Shown here piece by piece: positions 1 through 8,112 of a DNA stretch of 35,946 bases. Below the pieces are notes generated by a model. That model made no database searches. It was not told the origin of the DNA and worked only from the letters and a program-made list of their open reading frames with translations. The stretch comes from Treponema sp. GTDB lineage: Bacteria; Spirochaetota; Spirochaetia; Treponematales; Treponemataceae. Made by a program: the position numbers and the translations under genes. The stretch lies in the NCBI GenBank assembly GCA_022510865.1, contig JAFLSQ010000024.1, positions 1 through 35,946 of the forward strand. The letters run 5' to 3'. The number at the start of each line of letters is the position of its first letter. Position 1 is the stretch's first letter.

Positions 1-399
1 CTGACGGGGTGCATGTGGGAGCAGGAGTCTTCCAAAGTCGTGTCTGTGTGGGAGCAGAAGCCTTTCACCGAGGAAGACGGCAAGGCAAGGACATGCACCC
101 TCACATTCTATGAGGGCGATCTCAGCGGTCGTGTATGCAAGCTTACGGTAAAGACCAGTACGTGGACTGAGACCGTAACCGGTTCTTACGAAGGCATTTC
201 GTCCGATAGTTACGGCCTGGTCTATGTTACTTTCGAAGATGGTGAAATCAATAAACATCCGAATCTCAAAAAAGACTCGTCGACCATTAAAGGAAGACGC
301 TGTGGAAATATAGAAGGCGATACTTTATCCTTTGAGGATAATGATAGCCCGTACTTGGCTGATAATAGCCCGTACTTTAATGAATACACGCGCAAGTAA
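1..399 (+). CDS. Lipoprotein, 3' part only (5' end outside the window)
   Basis: The reading frame is open from base 1. Its first four codons read Leu-Thr-Gly-Cys, a good lipobox, directly before the first in-frame Met at base 13, so that Met is probably not the start: the signal peptide lies upstream of the window and the Cys (bases 10-12) is the likely lipidated residue. The mature part is about 130 residues, polar, rich in Thr, Ser, Glu and Asp, with alternating beta-type stretches. Near the C-terminus a short Asp-Ser-Pro-Tyr / Asn-Ser-Pro-Tyr duplication reflects a 14-15 bp direct repeat near 342-377. I do not recognise the family. It is probably a surface or periplasmic small beta-sandwich lipoprotein; function unknown. 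Confidence 0.7.
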   Translation: MTGCMWEQESSKVVSVWEQKPFTEEDGKARTCTLTFYEGDLSGRVCKLTVKTSTWTETVTGSYEGISSDSYGLVYVTFEDGEINKHPNLKKDSSTIKGRRCGNIEGDTLSFEDNDSPYLADNSPYFNEYTRK

Positions 400-452
400 C
401 TGCCCGCCGCCTTACGGTCCCGCGAGAACTGCTAAGGCTTGGACTGCCAGGC

Positions 453-618
453 TATAGTTTGCGCTGAACAGGATTTTTAGGGCTGCCGTGCGAGCAGGAC
501 GGCGGCTCTTAATCTGCGTGTTCTCCATTACGGACGAATGCGCTGTCTGCGCAAGCGGAGCTTTTCTGCGGCGGTGTGTTTTACAGGATGCTCGGCTTGG
601 AAGCCGGGCATTTTTTTT
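453..618 (+). promoter_or_regulatory. Structured leader with terminator before the porin-like gene
   Basis: The gap 400-635 has no convincing gene. A possible -10 (TATAGT, 453-458; weak -35) is followed by an 11-bp hairpin (arms 479-489 and 499-509, two G-U pairs, 9-nt loop). An intrinsic terminator follows: arms 588-597 and 602-611, loop TGGA, then T611-618. It ends 17 nt before the ATG at 636, leaving no room for a promoter between it and the ribosome site, so the downstream gene must be reached by read-through. That suggests attenuation or a regulated leader. I could not match it to a known riboswitch class. It may also simply end the upstream lipoprotein transcript. Confidence 0.5.
588..618 (+). 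terminator. Intrinsic terminator just upstream of the porin-like gene
   Basis: A 10-bp stem (588-597 with 602-611, one T-G pair) with a tetraloop and eight consecutive T (611-618). It is a textbook rho-independent terminator on the plus strand, oddly placed within the leader of the next gene. Confidence 0.75.
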
Positions 619-635
619 GATAAAAGAGGTCAGAA

Positions 636-1877
636 ATGAAAAAAATTCTTGGTTTTATAGGTGCTGTCGCCTTGTTTGCCGGAGTTGCCGGTGCGCAGGT
701 CCTTCAATCAAACGGAGTGCAGAACACGCTCTCAATGTCATTGGGCGGTCATCCTCATGGCTCATGGTGGAACGATGCCGATGATTATGGCGTGCGATTT
801 TACGGCTTTGTTGAGACATTGCAGGCCAGAATCGACATCTCAAAGTTCACGGTTGAAGGAATGCTCAACTGGGGTGCGCTCACAAACTGGAATGGCGGGA
901 CTTTCGACACTTTCTATTTTAAGAACACAACGATTACCCCGTTCTATTACACGAACAATGAGAATCAGGGCAGTTGGTGGACAAACGGTGAGACCGAAAG
1001 TTATTATGTGAACTTCCTGTTCCATCCGATTAAAGGCCTTGATTTTGGCATGGGAACGCGCCTTGAATGGAAAATCGGGCCTGCGCCGTCTTCTTACGGA
1101 AACTACTGGGAGCCGTTCGCGCACATAGTTCAGGGCGGTCTTAAAGATGCCGCGCCCGGTGGTGCTGATGTGGCTGGCTTCACTTATTACGCCAACAACT
1201 ACACCGCGCATTATGCGAATGCGACAAAAGCCGCGCTTGGAGTGCGCTACCGCTACGAGGACTTCATTGAGGCGGGAATTGCCATTCCAAGCGGAGTCTC
1301 CACGAACGCCCCGCTTTTCAACGCCGCGTTCATGATTCATCCTGCTGATTTCATCTCTGCCAGCATTGCATACGAGGGAATTTTACAGGCAAACGGAAAC
1401 TTCTACACAGGACTCTCGCTGTTTTTAAAATCGGTGACGATTGACGCATATCTTGCCATCGACTTCCGGAATCGCGGTGATTATAGTTTGACCGACCAGC
1501 GCTGGGGAACAGGTGCCGCCGTCACATTCCGAATTCCAAAAACTGCGATTGTACTGCGTCCGGAAGGAGCAATCTCTGTGTACACCGACCCCAACTACAC
1601 AATGGCATGGTATGCGGGTGCGCGTCTTGACCTTCCGTTCGCGCAGCAATTCGTGCTCGGCGCATGGTCATCATTGGCGGTTGGAGCGCGGGATACCCGC
1701 TGGAATAAGGACGATTACACGAACGGATTCGTGTTTGACATCCGCCCTGATTTTACATGGAATATCAACAAAAATCACAGTCTGAGCGCTTTCTTTGACT
1801 ATCAGCTTAGAAGAGCGTACAACAAAAAGGCGCACGATTACTGGGCTACCGGTTTGTACTGGACGTTCAGAAAATAG
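636..1877 (+). CDS. Predicted outer-membrane beta-barrel protein
   Basis: The start is set by AGAGGT about 8 nt upstream and by a clear signal peptide (MKK, a hydrophobic core, then Ala-Gly-Ala near residue 20). The 413-residue product is rich in Trp, Tyr, Phe, Gly and Asn, with repeated amphipathic strands of alternating aromatic residues, and ends in an aromatic strand closing in Phe-Arg-Lys. This is what a spirochaete beta-barrel porin or adhesin looks like. No named family can be assigned by eye, so the substrate is unknown. It is preceded by a terminator-containing leader and followed after 4 nt by the RNase gene, so the two may be cotranscribed. Confidence 0.75.
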   Translation: MKKILGFIGAVALFAGVAGAQVLQSNGVQNTLSMSLGGHPHGSWWNDADDYGVRFYGFVETLQARIDISKFTVEGMLNWGALTNWNGGTFDTFYFKNTTITPFYYTNNENQGSWWTNGETESYYVNFLFHPIKGLDFGMGTRLEWKIGPAPSSYGNYWEPFAHIVQGGLKDAAPGGADVAGFTYYANNYTAHYANATKAALGVRYRYEDFIEAGIAIPSGVSTNAPLFNAAFMIHPADFISASIAYEGILQANGNFYTGLSLFLKSVTIDAYLAIDFRNRGDYSLTDQRWGTGAAVTFRIPKTAIVLRPEGAISVYTDPNYTMAWYAGARLDLPFAQQFVLGAWSSLAVGARDTRWNKDDYTNGFVFDIRPDFTWNINKNHSLSAFFDYQLRRAYNKKAHDYWATGLYWTFRK

Positions 1878-1881
1878 TCAG

Positions 1882-3783
1882 ATGACCAAAAATTCGCTCG
1901 TTTTATACAAAAGTTTCCTCGCCGTAGTGATTGACCGCGATGGCGACAAATATCTGATTCGTTTCTGCACCCAGGCCGCCACATCAACGGGGAAAAAAGC
2001 CGTGTATTCCGAGCAGAAAGTGCGTGAGAAAGACGTGGTTCTTCTGCATGACGGGCCGTGCTCCTCTTTGGAGAACGCGCTTAGTTTTTCGGACACGCGC
2101 ATTCCCTCGCAGATTCAGGAGACTTACGAGCTTTTGCAGAGCGATGATTCGACTGCGACTGCGCCCATCGCTTTTTCGGAGCTTTCCGAGTACGCCCGCG
2201 GAACTTTCTCTGCGGACGAGGCGTGGGCGTTTTATTCGGCTTTGTGTGATGATGTGCATTTTGCATTGAGCCAGGATGATTTTAAAAACGGCAGACTGAT
2301 TTTCATCCCACGCTCGCAGTCAGAGATTGAGGCAATCAACAAAAAGCAGTTTGAGAAAGAGCATGAGGATGAGATTCGTGCGGCCTTCATCCAAAGGCTT
2401 AAAAATCGCACTCTTAATCTGCCTGATGACGCAAAATTCATGGGCGAGGTTGAGGCGTTCGCGCTGTGCAGGACGGAAAAATGCCGCGCGCTCAAAGAGG
2501 CGGGAATCAGTCAGACGGTTGAGAACGCGCATAAAATCCTCATTGAGACTGGAATCTGGGACATGACAAAAAATCCGTATCCAACGCGCTTTGGATTCAG
2601 TTTTGAGAGCGCGAAGGAGCAGCTCGGAGCTATGCCCGATGAAAAGCGGATTGACGTTGGCGGAACTGCATACGCCATAGACAGCGAGCATTCCGCGGAT
2701 CCTGATGATGCGGTCGCTTTTGACGGCGAGTACCTTTGGGTTCACATCGCAGACCCCGCGTCGTCTGTGATGCCCGACTCTGTGATTGATGTCGCGGCCC
2801 GTAACCGCGGGACTACGCTTTACATTCCCGAGGGAACTTCGCGTATGCTCTGCGAAAGTTCGCTTGAGGAATACGCGCTCGGTCTTAAATCCGACAGCTG
2901 TGCCCTTTCTTTCCGCATAAAACTGGATTCCGACAGCCAGATTGAGGAGTGCGTTGTGCTCAAGACCCGGGTGCAGGTCAATCGTCTTACATACAGGCAG
3001 GCCGAGGAGCAGAAAGATTCCGCGGAGCTGAGGCCGCTTTTTGAGATTGCGCGGAAAAACAAGGCGAGGCGTGAGGCGAACGGCGCGGTCACAATTCAGA
3101 TGCCCGAGGTGGACATTTCTGTTGATAAGGAGACAAAAAAAGTCTCTGTGCAGCCGGAAGTGCGCTATGAGTCCAATGATATGATTGCCGAGCTGATGAT
3201 TATTGCGGGTGAGGGTGCCGCAAGATTCGCGTTTAAAAATCAGATTCCGTTCATGTACGTGAGTCAGGAAGCCCCGGAATTCCCGGAAAAACTTCCGGAC
3301 GGTCTGGCGGGGCAGTTCGCAAGGATAAAATGTATGCGAAAGCGCTCAGTGGGAATCACACCTGCGCCTCATGCGGGTCTTGGAGTCAGTTTTTACAGCC
3401 AGGTGACTTCCCCGCTCCGCCGTTACGGAGACTTGATTTCGCATGAGCAGCTGCGCGCGTTTTTGGACGGCCGCAAGGTAATCCCCAAAGATGCAATGCT
3501 TGAGCGCGTTGCCGCCGGGGATGCCGCGAGCCTTGCCGCAAGAAAAGTCTCCCGCCTGAGCGAGACGCACTGGAAACTGGTCTATCTTCTTCAGAACCCG
3601 CAGATGCGCCTTGAGGCAGTCTGCATAGACCGCCGAGGAAACGATGCCCTTTTTCTGATTCCCTCGCTTGATATGCAGGCGACAGTCCGCAACGCCCCGG
3701 ATGTGAGCCTGAACGATTCCGCCATCCTGCTCGCAAAAAACATCGACATCACAGAGCAGTCCGTGGACTTCGTGCGGGAGTAG
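1882..3783 (+). CDS. RNase II-family 3'-5' exoribonuclease
   Basis: The product (633 residues from the ATG at 1882) is an RNB-domain hydrolytic exoribonuclease that degrades RNA from the 3' end in the cytoplasm. The four metal-binding Asp of the RNase II active site are present with the family spacing: Asp267, Asp273, Asp275 and Asp276 (I-D-S-x4-A-D-P-D-D). The catalytic Arg motif T-S-P-L-R-R-Y lies at about 509-515. The IDS-type motif is closer to RNase II than to RNase R, and no long C-terminal basic tail is seen. The open frame extends upstream inside the porin gene, but the Met 4 nt after the porin stop is the better start. There is no good Shine-Dalgarno there, so translation may be coupled to the porin gene. 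Confidence 0.88.
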   Translation: MTKNSLVLYKSFLAVVIDRDGDKYLIRFCTQAATSTGKKAVYSEQKVREKDVVLLHDGPCSSLENALSFSDTRIPSQIQETYELLQSDDSTATAPIAFSELSEYARGTFSADEAWAFYSALCDDVHFALSQDDFKNGRLIFIPRSQSEIEAINKKQFEKEHEDEIRAAFIQRLKNRTLNLPDDAKFMGEVEAFALCRTEKCRALKEAGISQTVENAHKILIETGIWDMTKNPYPTRFGFSFESAKEQLGAMPDEKRIDVGGTAYAIDSEHSADPDDAVAFDGEYLWVHIADPASSVMPDSVIDVAARNRGTTLYIPEGTSRMLCESSLEEYALGLKSDSCALSFRIKLDSDSQIEECVVLKTRVQVNRLTYRQAEEQKDSAELRPLFEIARKNKARREANGAVTIQMPEVDISVDKETKKVSVQPEVRYESNDMIAELMIIAGEGAARFAFKNQIPFMYVSQEAPEFPEKLPDGLAGQFARIKCMRKRSVGITPAPHAGLGVSFYSQVTSPLRRYGDLISHEQLRAFLDGRKVIPKDAMLERVAAGDAASLAARKVSRLSETHWKLVYLLQNPQMRLEAVCIDRRGNDALFLIPSLDMQATVRNAPDVSLNDSAILLAKNIDITEQSVDFVRE

Positions 3784-4012
3784 TGCGCGCGGATTTTTCC
3801 GCTTTTTCGTGCGGATTGTTTTGCCTTGTCTCTGCCAGTACTTGGGATTGTCCTGCGTGAGTTTTGTTCTGAAATTGACACAGCGGCGGAAGCGAGTCCT
3901 GAGACACCGATTTCCAGTCCGTTACCCACGCTGGCATACGCTCCTTTGCCGTGACAGGGAGGCTCATCAGAAAGATGATGAGGCAGAATGCCAGAATGGG
4001 TTTCGACTTCAT
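3749..4012 (-). pseudogene. Decayed exported-protein gene, 5' part
   Basis: The ATG at 4012 has GGAG about 8 nt upstream and encodes a convincing signal peptide (Met-Lys-Ser-Lys, hydrophobic core, Val-Thr-Ala). A Pro-Ala-Trp-Val-Thr-Asp segment follows, which I associate with spirochaete exported proteins of an LPP20-like type (from memory, not a search). After about residue 40 the sequence becomes low-complexity and unlike a folded protein, and the frame runs into the antisense of the RNase gene. A different frame over 3800-3845 gives Lys-Tyr-Trp-Gln-Arg-Gln-Gly-Lys-Thr, which may be the displaced continuation. It starts 21 nt after the triplicated lipoprotein gene, so it was probably that gene's operon partner. 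It could still be a short real gene. Confidence 0.45.
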
Positions 4013-4033
4013 GCGGGTCTCCGGATTGTGGGA

Positions 4034-5251
4034 TTACTCGCTTTCGCCGATGGTGTAACGTATGGCGTAAGTGCCTGTGCCTTGTTCCCAGTTACCAGAA
4101 ATATCACTATAACCTACGCAAGATGCTACAGTTATGATAACTTTACCTGTGCTGGATGCTGTGAATGTATATGGCTTGTCATAAAGTTTTATTGCATTAC
4201 CATAACTGCTGCAAATGGTAGGATTAGAAGCATTGGACTCCTGAGTGTATTTAATAGTTAAACCTACGAAGCCTTTCTTTGTCCCGTCTCCATTCCATGC
4301 ATCATTCAAATAGATATTATATTTCGTTCCTGCACTTACATTAATATAATATTTGTTAGTTTGTCCGTTTGTAAGTATATCATCTTCATGCCATTCATTT
4401 TCTGATAATGTAATATATTCAGGGCGCGAAGTATATTTTATGGCGTAAGTGCCTGTACCTTTTTCCCAGTTACTAGAAATATTAGTATAACCCTCGCAAG
4501 ATGCCATAATCATGGTAACTGTACCACTATTTGCGGAAACAAACGTGAGCGGTTTTGTATAGCGACTAAATACATCTCCATAATTGCTGCTGATTACCGT
4601 ACCGTCGCTATGGGTTGCCCTTATACCAGTATATCCGTTTTTTGTATTATCTCCGTCCCACGCATTATTCATGTAGATAAAATATCGTTTTCCAGCATCA
4701 ACAGGAATGTAATATCTGTTTGTCTGCCCATTCGCAATAATGTTGTCATTATGCCACTCATCAACGTTTGACAGCGTGGTGTATTCTTGGCGCGAAGTAT
4801 ACTTTATGGCGTAAGTACCAGTGCCCTTTTCCCAGTTACTAGAAATATTGGTATAACCCTCGCAAGATGCCATTGTTATCGTGACTGTACCACTGCTTGC
4901 GGAAAGAAATGTAACTGGCTTTGTATAGCAACTTATTACATTGCTGTAACTGCTGCTAATTGTCGTGCCATCGCTGTGGGATATTTTTATTCCAGTATAT
5001 CCTGTTTTTGTATCGTTACCGCTCCACGCATTGTTCATATAAATGAAATATCGTGTCCATTCTTTAACCTCGAATGTGTACTTCTTCAGTTGTCCCTCTT
5101 TGCTAATCTTGCCGTCTTTCCATTCTCCTTCCACAAGCTTTGTTGTGCCAGAGCCTCCGTTATTATCGGATTCCATTGTGCATCCAGCGAGGGTGAGTCC
5201 AAAAACGACCGCAAAAAATCCCAGCGCTTTTCCAAATCTTCTTTTTTTCAT
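4034..5251 (-). CDS. Lipoprotein with three tandem ~125-residue domains
   Basis: The start is placed at the ATG at 5251, preceded by AGGAGG; the longer frame upstream has no signal peptide. The 405-residue product begins with a lipoprotein signal (Met-Lys-Lys-Arg-Arg, hydrophobic core, Leu-Ala-Gly-Cys). The mature part is three copies of one domain, each with Glu-Trp near its start, an Ile-Tyr-hydrophobic-Asn-(Asn/Asp)-Ala-Trp core, an Ala-Ser-Cys-x-Gly-Tyr motif, and an end in Gly-Thr-Gly-Thr-Tyr-Ala-Ile. The repeat period is 122-126 codons (landmark bases 4063, 4441, 4807). Copies 1 and 2 are the most alike; copy 3 has diverged. The pattern suggests a beta-sandwich similar to PPC or carbohydrate-binding modules, but this is inference. 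It has its own sigma70-like promoter and lies divergent to an XRE regulator. Confidence 0.85.
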   Translation of the reverse strand: MKKRRFGKALGFFAVVFGLTLAGCTMESDNNGGSGTTKLVEGEWKDGKISKEGQLKKYTFEVKEWTRYFIYMNNAWSGNDTKTGYTGIKISHSDGTTISSSYSNVISCYTKPVTFLSASSGTVTITMASCEGYTNISSNWEKGTGTYAIKYTSRQEYTTLSNVDEWHNDNIIANGQTNRYYIPVDAGKRYFIYMNNAWDGDNTKNGYTGIRATHSDGTVISSNYGDVFSRYTKPLTFVSANSGTVTMIMASCEGYTNISSNWEKGTGTYAIKYTSRPEYITLSENEWHEDDILTNGQTNKYYINVSAGTKYNIYLNDAWNGDGTKKGFVGLTIKYTQESNASNPTICSSYGNAIKLYDKPYTFTASSTGKVIITVASCVGYSDISGNWEQGTGTYAIRYTIGESE

Positions 5252-5332
5252 GATTGCCTCCTGTGCGCCGCCTGATTTGCCTGCTTTGACCACAGCACCG
5301 GCGGGCGCGCGTTTTACATCTAATTTGCGTGA

Positions 5333-5362
5333 ATAATACATTTAAATTCGCTGTATTGTCAA
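5333..5362 (-). promoter_or_regulatory. Sigma70-type promoter of the triplicated lipoprotein gene
   Basis: On the minus strand TTGACA (5357-5362) is followed after 18 nt by TATTAT (5333-5338). It directs transcription leftwards and would give a leader of about 75 nt before the AGGAGG/ATG at 5251. Confidence 0.75.
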
Positions 5363-5410
5363 GAAAATAACCGGTTTGGACATTTGTTTTAAGTGTACGG
5401 CGGATTGAAA

Positions 5411-5429
5411 ACACTGTCATACTGTGTGC
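5411..5429 (+). promoter_or_regulatory. Extended -10 within a 17-bp palindrome before the XRE gene
   Basis: ACACTGTCATACTGTGT (5411-5427) is an inverted repeat with one mismatch between arms. It contains an extended -10 (TGT + CATACT, 5415-5423) ending exactly 6 nt before the ATG at 5430. The arrangement suggests autoregulation by the XRE protein and a leaderless transcript. Both points are inferred from position and symmetry. Confidence 0.5.
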
Positions 5430-5735
5430 ATGGGGGAATTACGGCAGACTTTCATTCAGAATCTTAAACGCTACCGCAAGGAGAAAGGATTCAGACAGCT
5501 GGATCTTGCGCTTGCAATCGGGAAAAGCTCGAACTACATAAACAGCGTGGAGAACGGCAAATATTTTCCGTCGCCCGAGACCATCGAGCAGATTGCCAAT
5601 ATTCTGGGGCTTGAGCCAATCCGTCTGTTTGAGACCGGCGCGGAGCAAACCGATTCTATCCGCCCGGAGGAGCTGGAAAAGAAAATCCAGAAAGTCGTTT
5701 CCGACGGAATCGCGCGGATATTCTCGGAGCTTTAG
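5430..5735 (+). CDS. XRE-family helix-turn-helix transcriptional regulator
   Basis: A 101-residue protein with an N-terminal Cro/C1-type helix-turn-helix over about residues 6-62: Arg-x-x-Lys-Gly-x-x-Gln-x-x-Leu-Ala, then Ile-x-x-Val-Glu-Asn-Gly-Lys, then Pro-x-x-x-Thr-Ile-x-x-Ile-Ala. A short charged helical tail may serve dimerisation. A GTG two codons upstream is possible, but the ATG at 5430 fits the promoter spacing better. It is transcribed divergently from the triplicated lipoprotein gene, and the intergenic region carries a palindrome over its own -10, so it may control itself and perhaps the lipoprotein. The ligand or signal is unknown. Confidence 0.85.
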   Translation: MGELRQTFIQNLKRYRKEKGFRQLDLALAIGKSSNYINSVENGKYFPSPETIEQIANILGLEPIRLFETGAEQTDSIRPEELEKKIQKVVSDGIARIFSEL

Positions 5736-6003
5736 AATCTGGGCGGGCAGTCGGAATGTCACCTGCGATTTTTCCACCTGAATCCGCATCCGCAGAAAAT
5801 CATCATGCAGACTTGCATTGTGCGGTCTTTGTTTTCAATAAAACTGCCAGTTTTTCACAGGCGGCTTGAAAGTTTGTGAAGTCCGGGGGATTTTTGCGGA
5901 GTGCCGGGCCAGAAAATCAGCGTGGATTTTATGACCTGTTCTGGAATCACACGCAACGGAACGCGTGGCATGAAAATCCCCGCTCCACAAAATCCGCTTT
6001 TTC
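5736..6003. other. Intergenic stretch without a recognised gene
   Basis: About 270 nt between the XRE stop and the TtcA-like promoter. Short open frames here have no ribosome site or recognisable protein. It holds one copy of the 9-bp word AAAATCCGC (5989-5997) that recurs in gaps across the window. Confidence 0.5.
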
Positions 6004-6012
6004 TGCTATACT
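6004..6012 (+). promoter_or_regulatory. Extended -10 of the TtcA-like gene, leaderless geometry
   Basis: TGC followed by TATACT (6007-6012) ends 6 nt before the ATG at 6019. The -35 position (TCCACA, 5984-5989) is weak, as is usual when TGn is present. There is no Shine-Dalgarno. Confidence 0.6.
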
Positions 6013-6018
6013 CGGGTC

Positions 6019-6729
6019 ATGCCCCAGCCAAAAATTTTCAGCATTATTGACAAGGCGGTTTATGATTACCGCATGATTGAGCGCGGAGACAGGATTCTTG
6101 TGGGCGCGAGCGGCGGGAAAGACTCCACCCTGCTCATTGAGTATCTTGCCAACCGTGCCAAGCGTCGGGACGCGGGTTTTTCTTTCACCGCCCTGCACAT
6201 TGAGACTGATTTTGAGGCTTGCACTATGAGTCTGCGTCTGCGTCAGATGCTGCGGGACTGGGGAGTTGAGACTTTGAACTATTTTGTTGATGTCCAGAAC
6301 AGGCTGAAAGACGGATTCAAGATGAGCTGCTACTGGTGCTCGATGCAGCGCCGTAACGAGCTGGTTCATTTCGCGCTCAAAAACGGCTACAACAAGATTG
6401 CGCTCGGCCATCATCTGGATGACATCCTTGAGACGCTTTTGATGAACATGATGGAGAAGGCGCGGCTTTTTACGATGCCCCCGCGTATTGATTACAAAAA
6501 ATATCCGCTCTCGCTGATTCGCCCGCTCTGCTATGTTGATGTTGACAGCATAAAACTCCATGCAAAGTCCGCGGGCTACATCAGCACAACCTGCACGTGC
6601 ACGTATCAGGACAATTCGGGCAGAAAAACTTCCCGTGCACGCCTTGAGTCTCTGACGCACGGCGATGCCCGGCTAAAACAGCGGCTGTTCGACTCACTGC
6701 GGCACATCAACTTTGAATATCTTCCATAA
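6019..6729 (+). CDS. ttcA: TtcA-like PP-loop tRNA thiolation protein
   Basis: The 236-residue protein has the PP-loop ATP-pyrophosphatase signature S-G-G-K-D-S at residues 31-36, a C-x-x-C (Cys-Tyr-Trp-Cys) near 112, L-G-H-H-x-D-D near 134 and a further Cys-x-Cys (T-C-T-C-T) near 195. This set fits the TtcA group, Fe-S enzymes that adenylate and 2-thiolate cytidine 32 of tRNA, better than TilS. The size is somewhat short for TtcA, so it could be another member of the superfamily. It appears to have a leaderless promoter. The lysC promoter follows 15 nt after its stop, so the two can be expressed separately. Confidence 0.8.
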   Translation: MPQPKIFSIIDKAVYDYRMIERGDRILVGASGGKDSTLLIEYLANRAKRRDAGFSFTALHIETDFEACTMSLRLRQMLRDWGVETLNYFVDVQNRLKDGFKMSCYWCSMQRRNELVHFALKNGYNKIALGHHLDDILETLLMNMMEKARLFTMPPRIDYKKYPLSLIRPLCYVDVDSIKLHAKSAGYISTTCTCTYQDNSGRKTSRARLESLTHGDARLKQRLFDSLRHINFEYLP

Positions 6730-6744
6730 GACCTAGTAATACGC

Positions 6745-6750
6745 TATACT
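6745..6750 (+). promoter_or_regulatory. -10 element of lysC, leaderless geometry
   Basis: TATACT ends 6 nt before the ATG at 6757. The matching -35 region is poor (TTCCAT, 6722-6727). No ribosome site is visible. Confidence 0.5.
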
Positions 6751-6756
6751 TTTCGT

Positions 6757-8082
6757 ATGATAGTTATGAAATTCGGCGGCTCATCAGTCGCAAATGCGGA
6801 AAGAATCAAGCACGTTGCCTCAATCATCCGTGCGTACAGGGAAAAACGTCCGGTTGTGGTGCTGTCGGCAATGGGTGACACCACCGACCATCTTCTTGAT
6901 GCGGCGGACAAGGCGGTTGAGGGCGTTGTGGATGTGTCCGGCGTGGCAGAGCTGCATGAGCAGACCGCGCTCGCGCTCGGGGTGCAGTTCGATTCAATCC
7001 GTGCGCTTTTGGATGAGCTGGAGCAGCTTCTTACCGGGATTTCAATGCTCAAAGAGGTGAGCAAGCGTTCCCGCGACTATCTTGTGAGTTTTGGCGAGCG
7101 GATGAGCGTGCGCATGATGGCGGCCTATCTGGAGAGCGAGGGCATTCCATCACAGTTTTATGATGCCTGGGACGTGGGCTTTAAATCAGACAGCAATTAT
7201 ATGGCGGCGGAGCTTCTTGACGAGGTGTGGGAGACAATCCCCGCGTGCCTTAATGATTATAAAAACGGCACCGACAATCTCATTCCGATTGTGACCGGCT
7301 TCATTGCCAAGGACGCGAAAGGAAACATCACCACGCTTGGGCGCGGCGGCAGCGACCTTACTGCCACAATGATTGGCGCGGCCATGCATGCCGAGGAAGT
7401 CCAGACTTGGAAAGACGTTGACGGCATTATGACCACAGACCCGCGTGTTGTAAAGGATGCCAAGCCCGTCCTTGAGGTCACATACGAGGAGGCGCAGGAA
7501 CTTGCGATGTTCGGGGCGCAGGTTCTTCATCCGCGCTCAATGGTGCCCGTCCGCAGGACTGGCACTCCTGTCCGTGTGAAAAACAGCTATAATATCACAA
7601 GTCCTGGGTCAATCATCGTGGAAAAGCATACCGGAAAAGTTCCGCCGGTCTGCGCAATTACGACGGTAAAGCACATCACACTAATCGATATTGTCTCGTC
7701 GCGGATGCTTGGCGCGGCGGGATTTCTGGCGCACATCTTCAATAATTTCCTAAAATGGGGAATCAGCATTGATGTGATTGCGACCTCCGAGGTCTCGGTC
7801 TCGCTCACTGTGAACACAAAATCTGATTTGAGCGGGCTTGTTAAAGATTTGGAGAGCGCGAGCGAGGTGACTGTGCGCGGCGGCAAGGCGATTGTCACGA
7901 TTATCTGCGATGCGGCGCATTCCTCCGCAATTCTTGCCAGCGGATTTGACGCGCTTGCCGACGAGGGAATCAACGTGCAGATGATAAGTCAGGGCGCGAG
8001 CAAGGTTAATATCAGCATGATTGTGGATGATGATGAGGCTGAGCGCACCGTTCAGATTCTTCATTCCGCGTATTTCAGCTAG
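6757..8082 (+). CDS. lysC: Aspartate kinase
   Basis: This enzyme makes aspartyl phosphate, the first step to lysine, threonine and methionine. The 441-residue, monofunctional protein opens with the kinase signature K-F-G-G-S-S-V-A and has T-L-G-R-G-G-S-D-L-T-A near residue 192, followed by W-x-D-V-D-G-I-x-T-x-D-P-R. The C-terminal third (from about residue 305) reads as two ACT domains, which normally sense lysine or threonine. It lacks a homoserine dehydrogenase fusion. A second Met at codon 4 is possible, but the -10 geometry favours the first. dapB follows after 30 nt, so the pair is probably one operon. Confidence 0.93.
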   Translation: MIVMKFGGSSVANAERIKHVASIIRAYREKRPVVVLSAMGDTTDHLLDAADKAVEGVVDVSGVAELHEQTALALGVQFDSIRALLDELEQLLTGISMLKEVSKRSRDYLVSFGERMSVRMMAAYLESEGIPSQFYDAWDVGFKSDSNYMAAELLDEVWETIPACLNDYKNGTDNLIPIVTGFIAKDAKGNITTLGRGGSDLTATMIGAAMHAEEVQTWKDVDGIMTTDPRVVKDAKPVLEVTYEEAQELAMFGAQVLHPRSMVPVRRTGTPVRVKNSYNITSPGSIIVEKHTGKVPPVCAITTVKHITLIDIVSSRMLGAAGFLAHIFNNFLKWGISIDVIATSEVSVSLTVNTKSDLSGLVKDLESASEVTVRGGKAIVTIICDAAHSSAILASGFDALADEGINVQMISQGASKVNISMIVDDDEAERTVQILHSAYFS

Positions 8083-8112
8083 GATTATCACCCAAAGAAT
8101 TTGGAGGTAAAA

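Noticed and set aside
400..635. Known riboswitch class
   Set aside because: I compared it with the common cores I remember (c-di-GMP, cobalamin, SAM, T-box) and found no convincing match, so only a generic leader/terminator is reported.
488..784. Small gene before the porin
   Set aside because: It crosses the intrinsic terminator and the porin signal peptide in another frame and has no ribosome site.
4787..5275. Plus-strand frame with apparent internal repeats
   Set aside because: Its repeats are the reverse complement of the triplicated lipoprotein domains on the minus strand.
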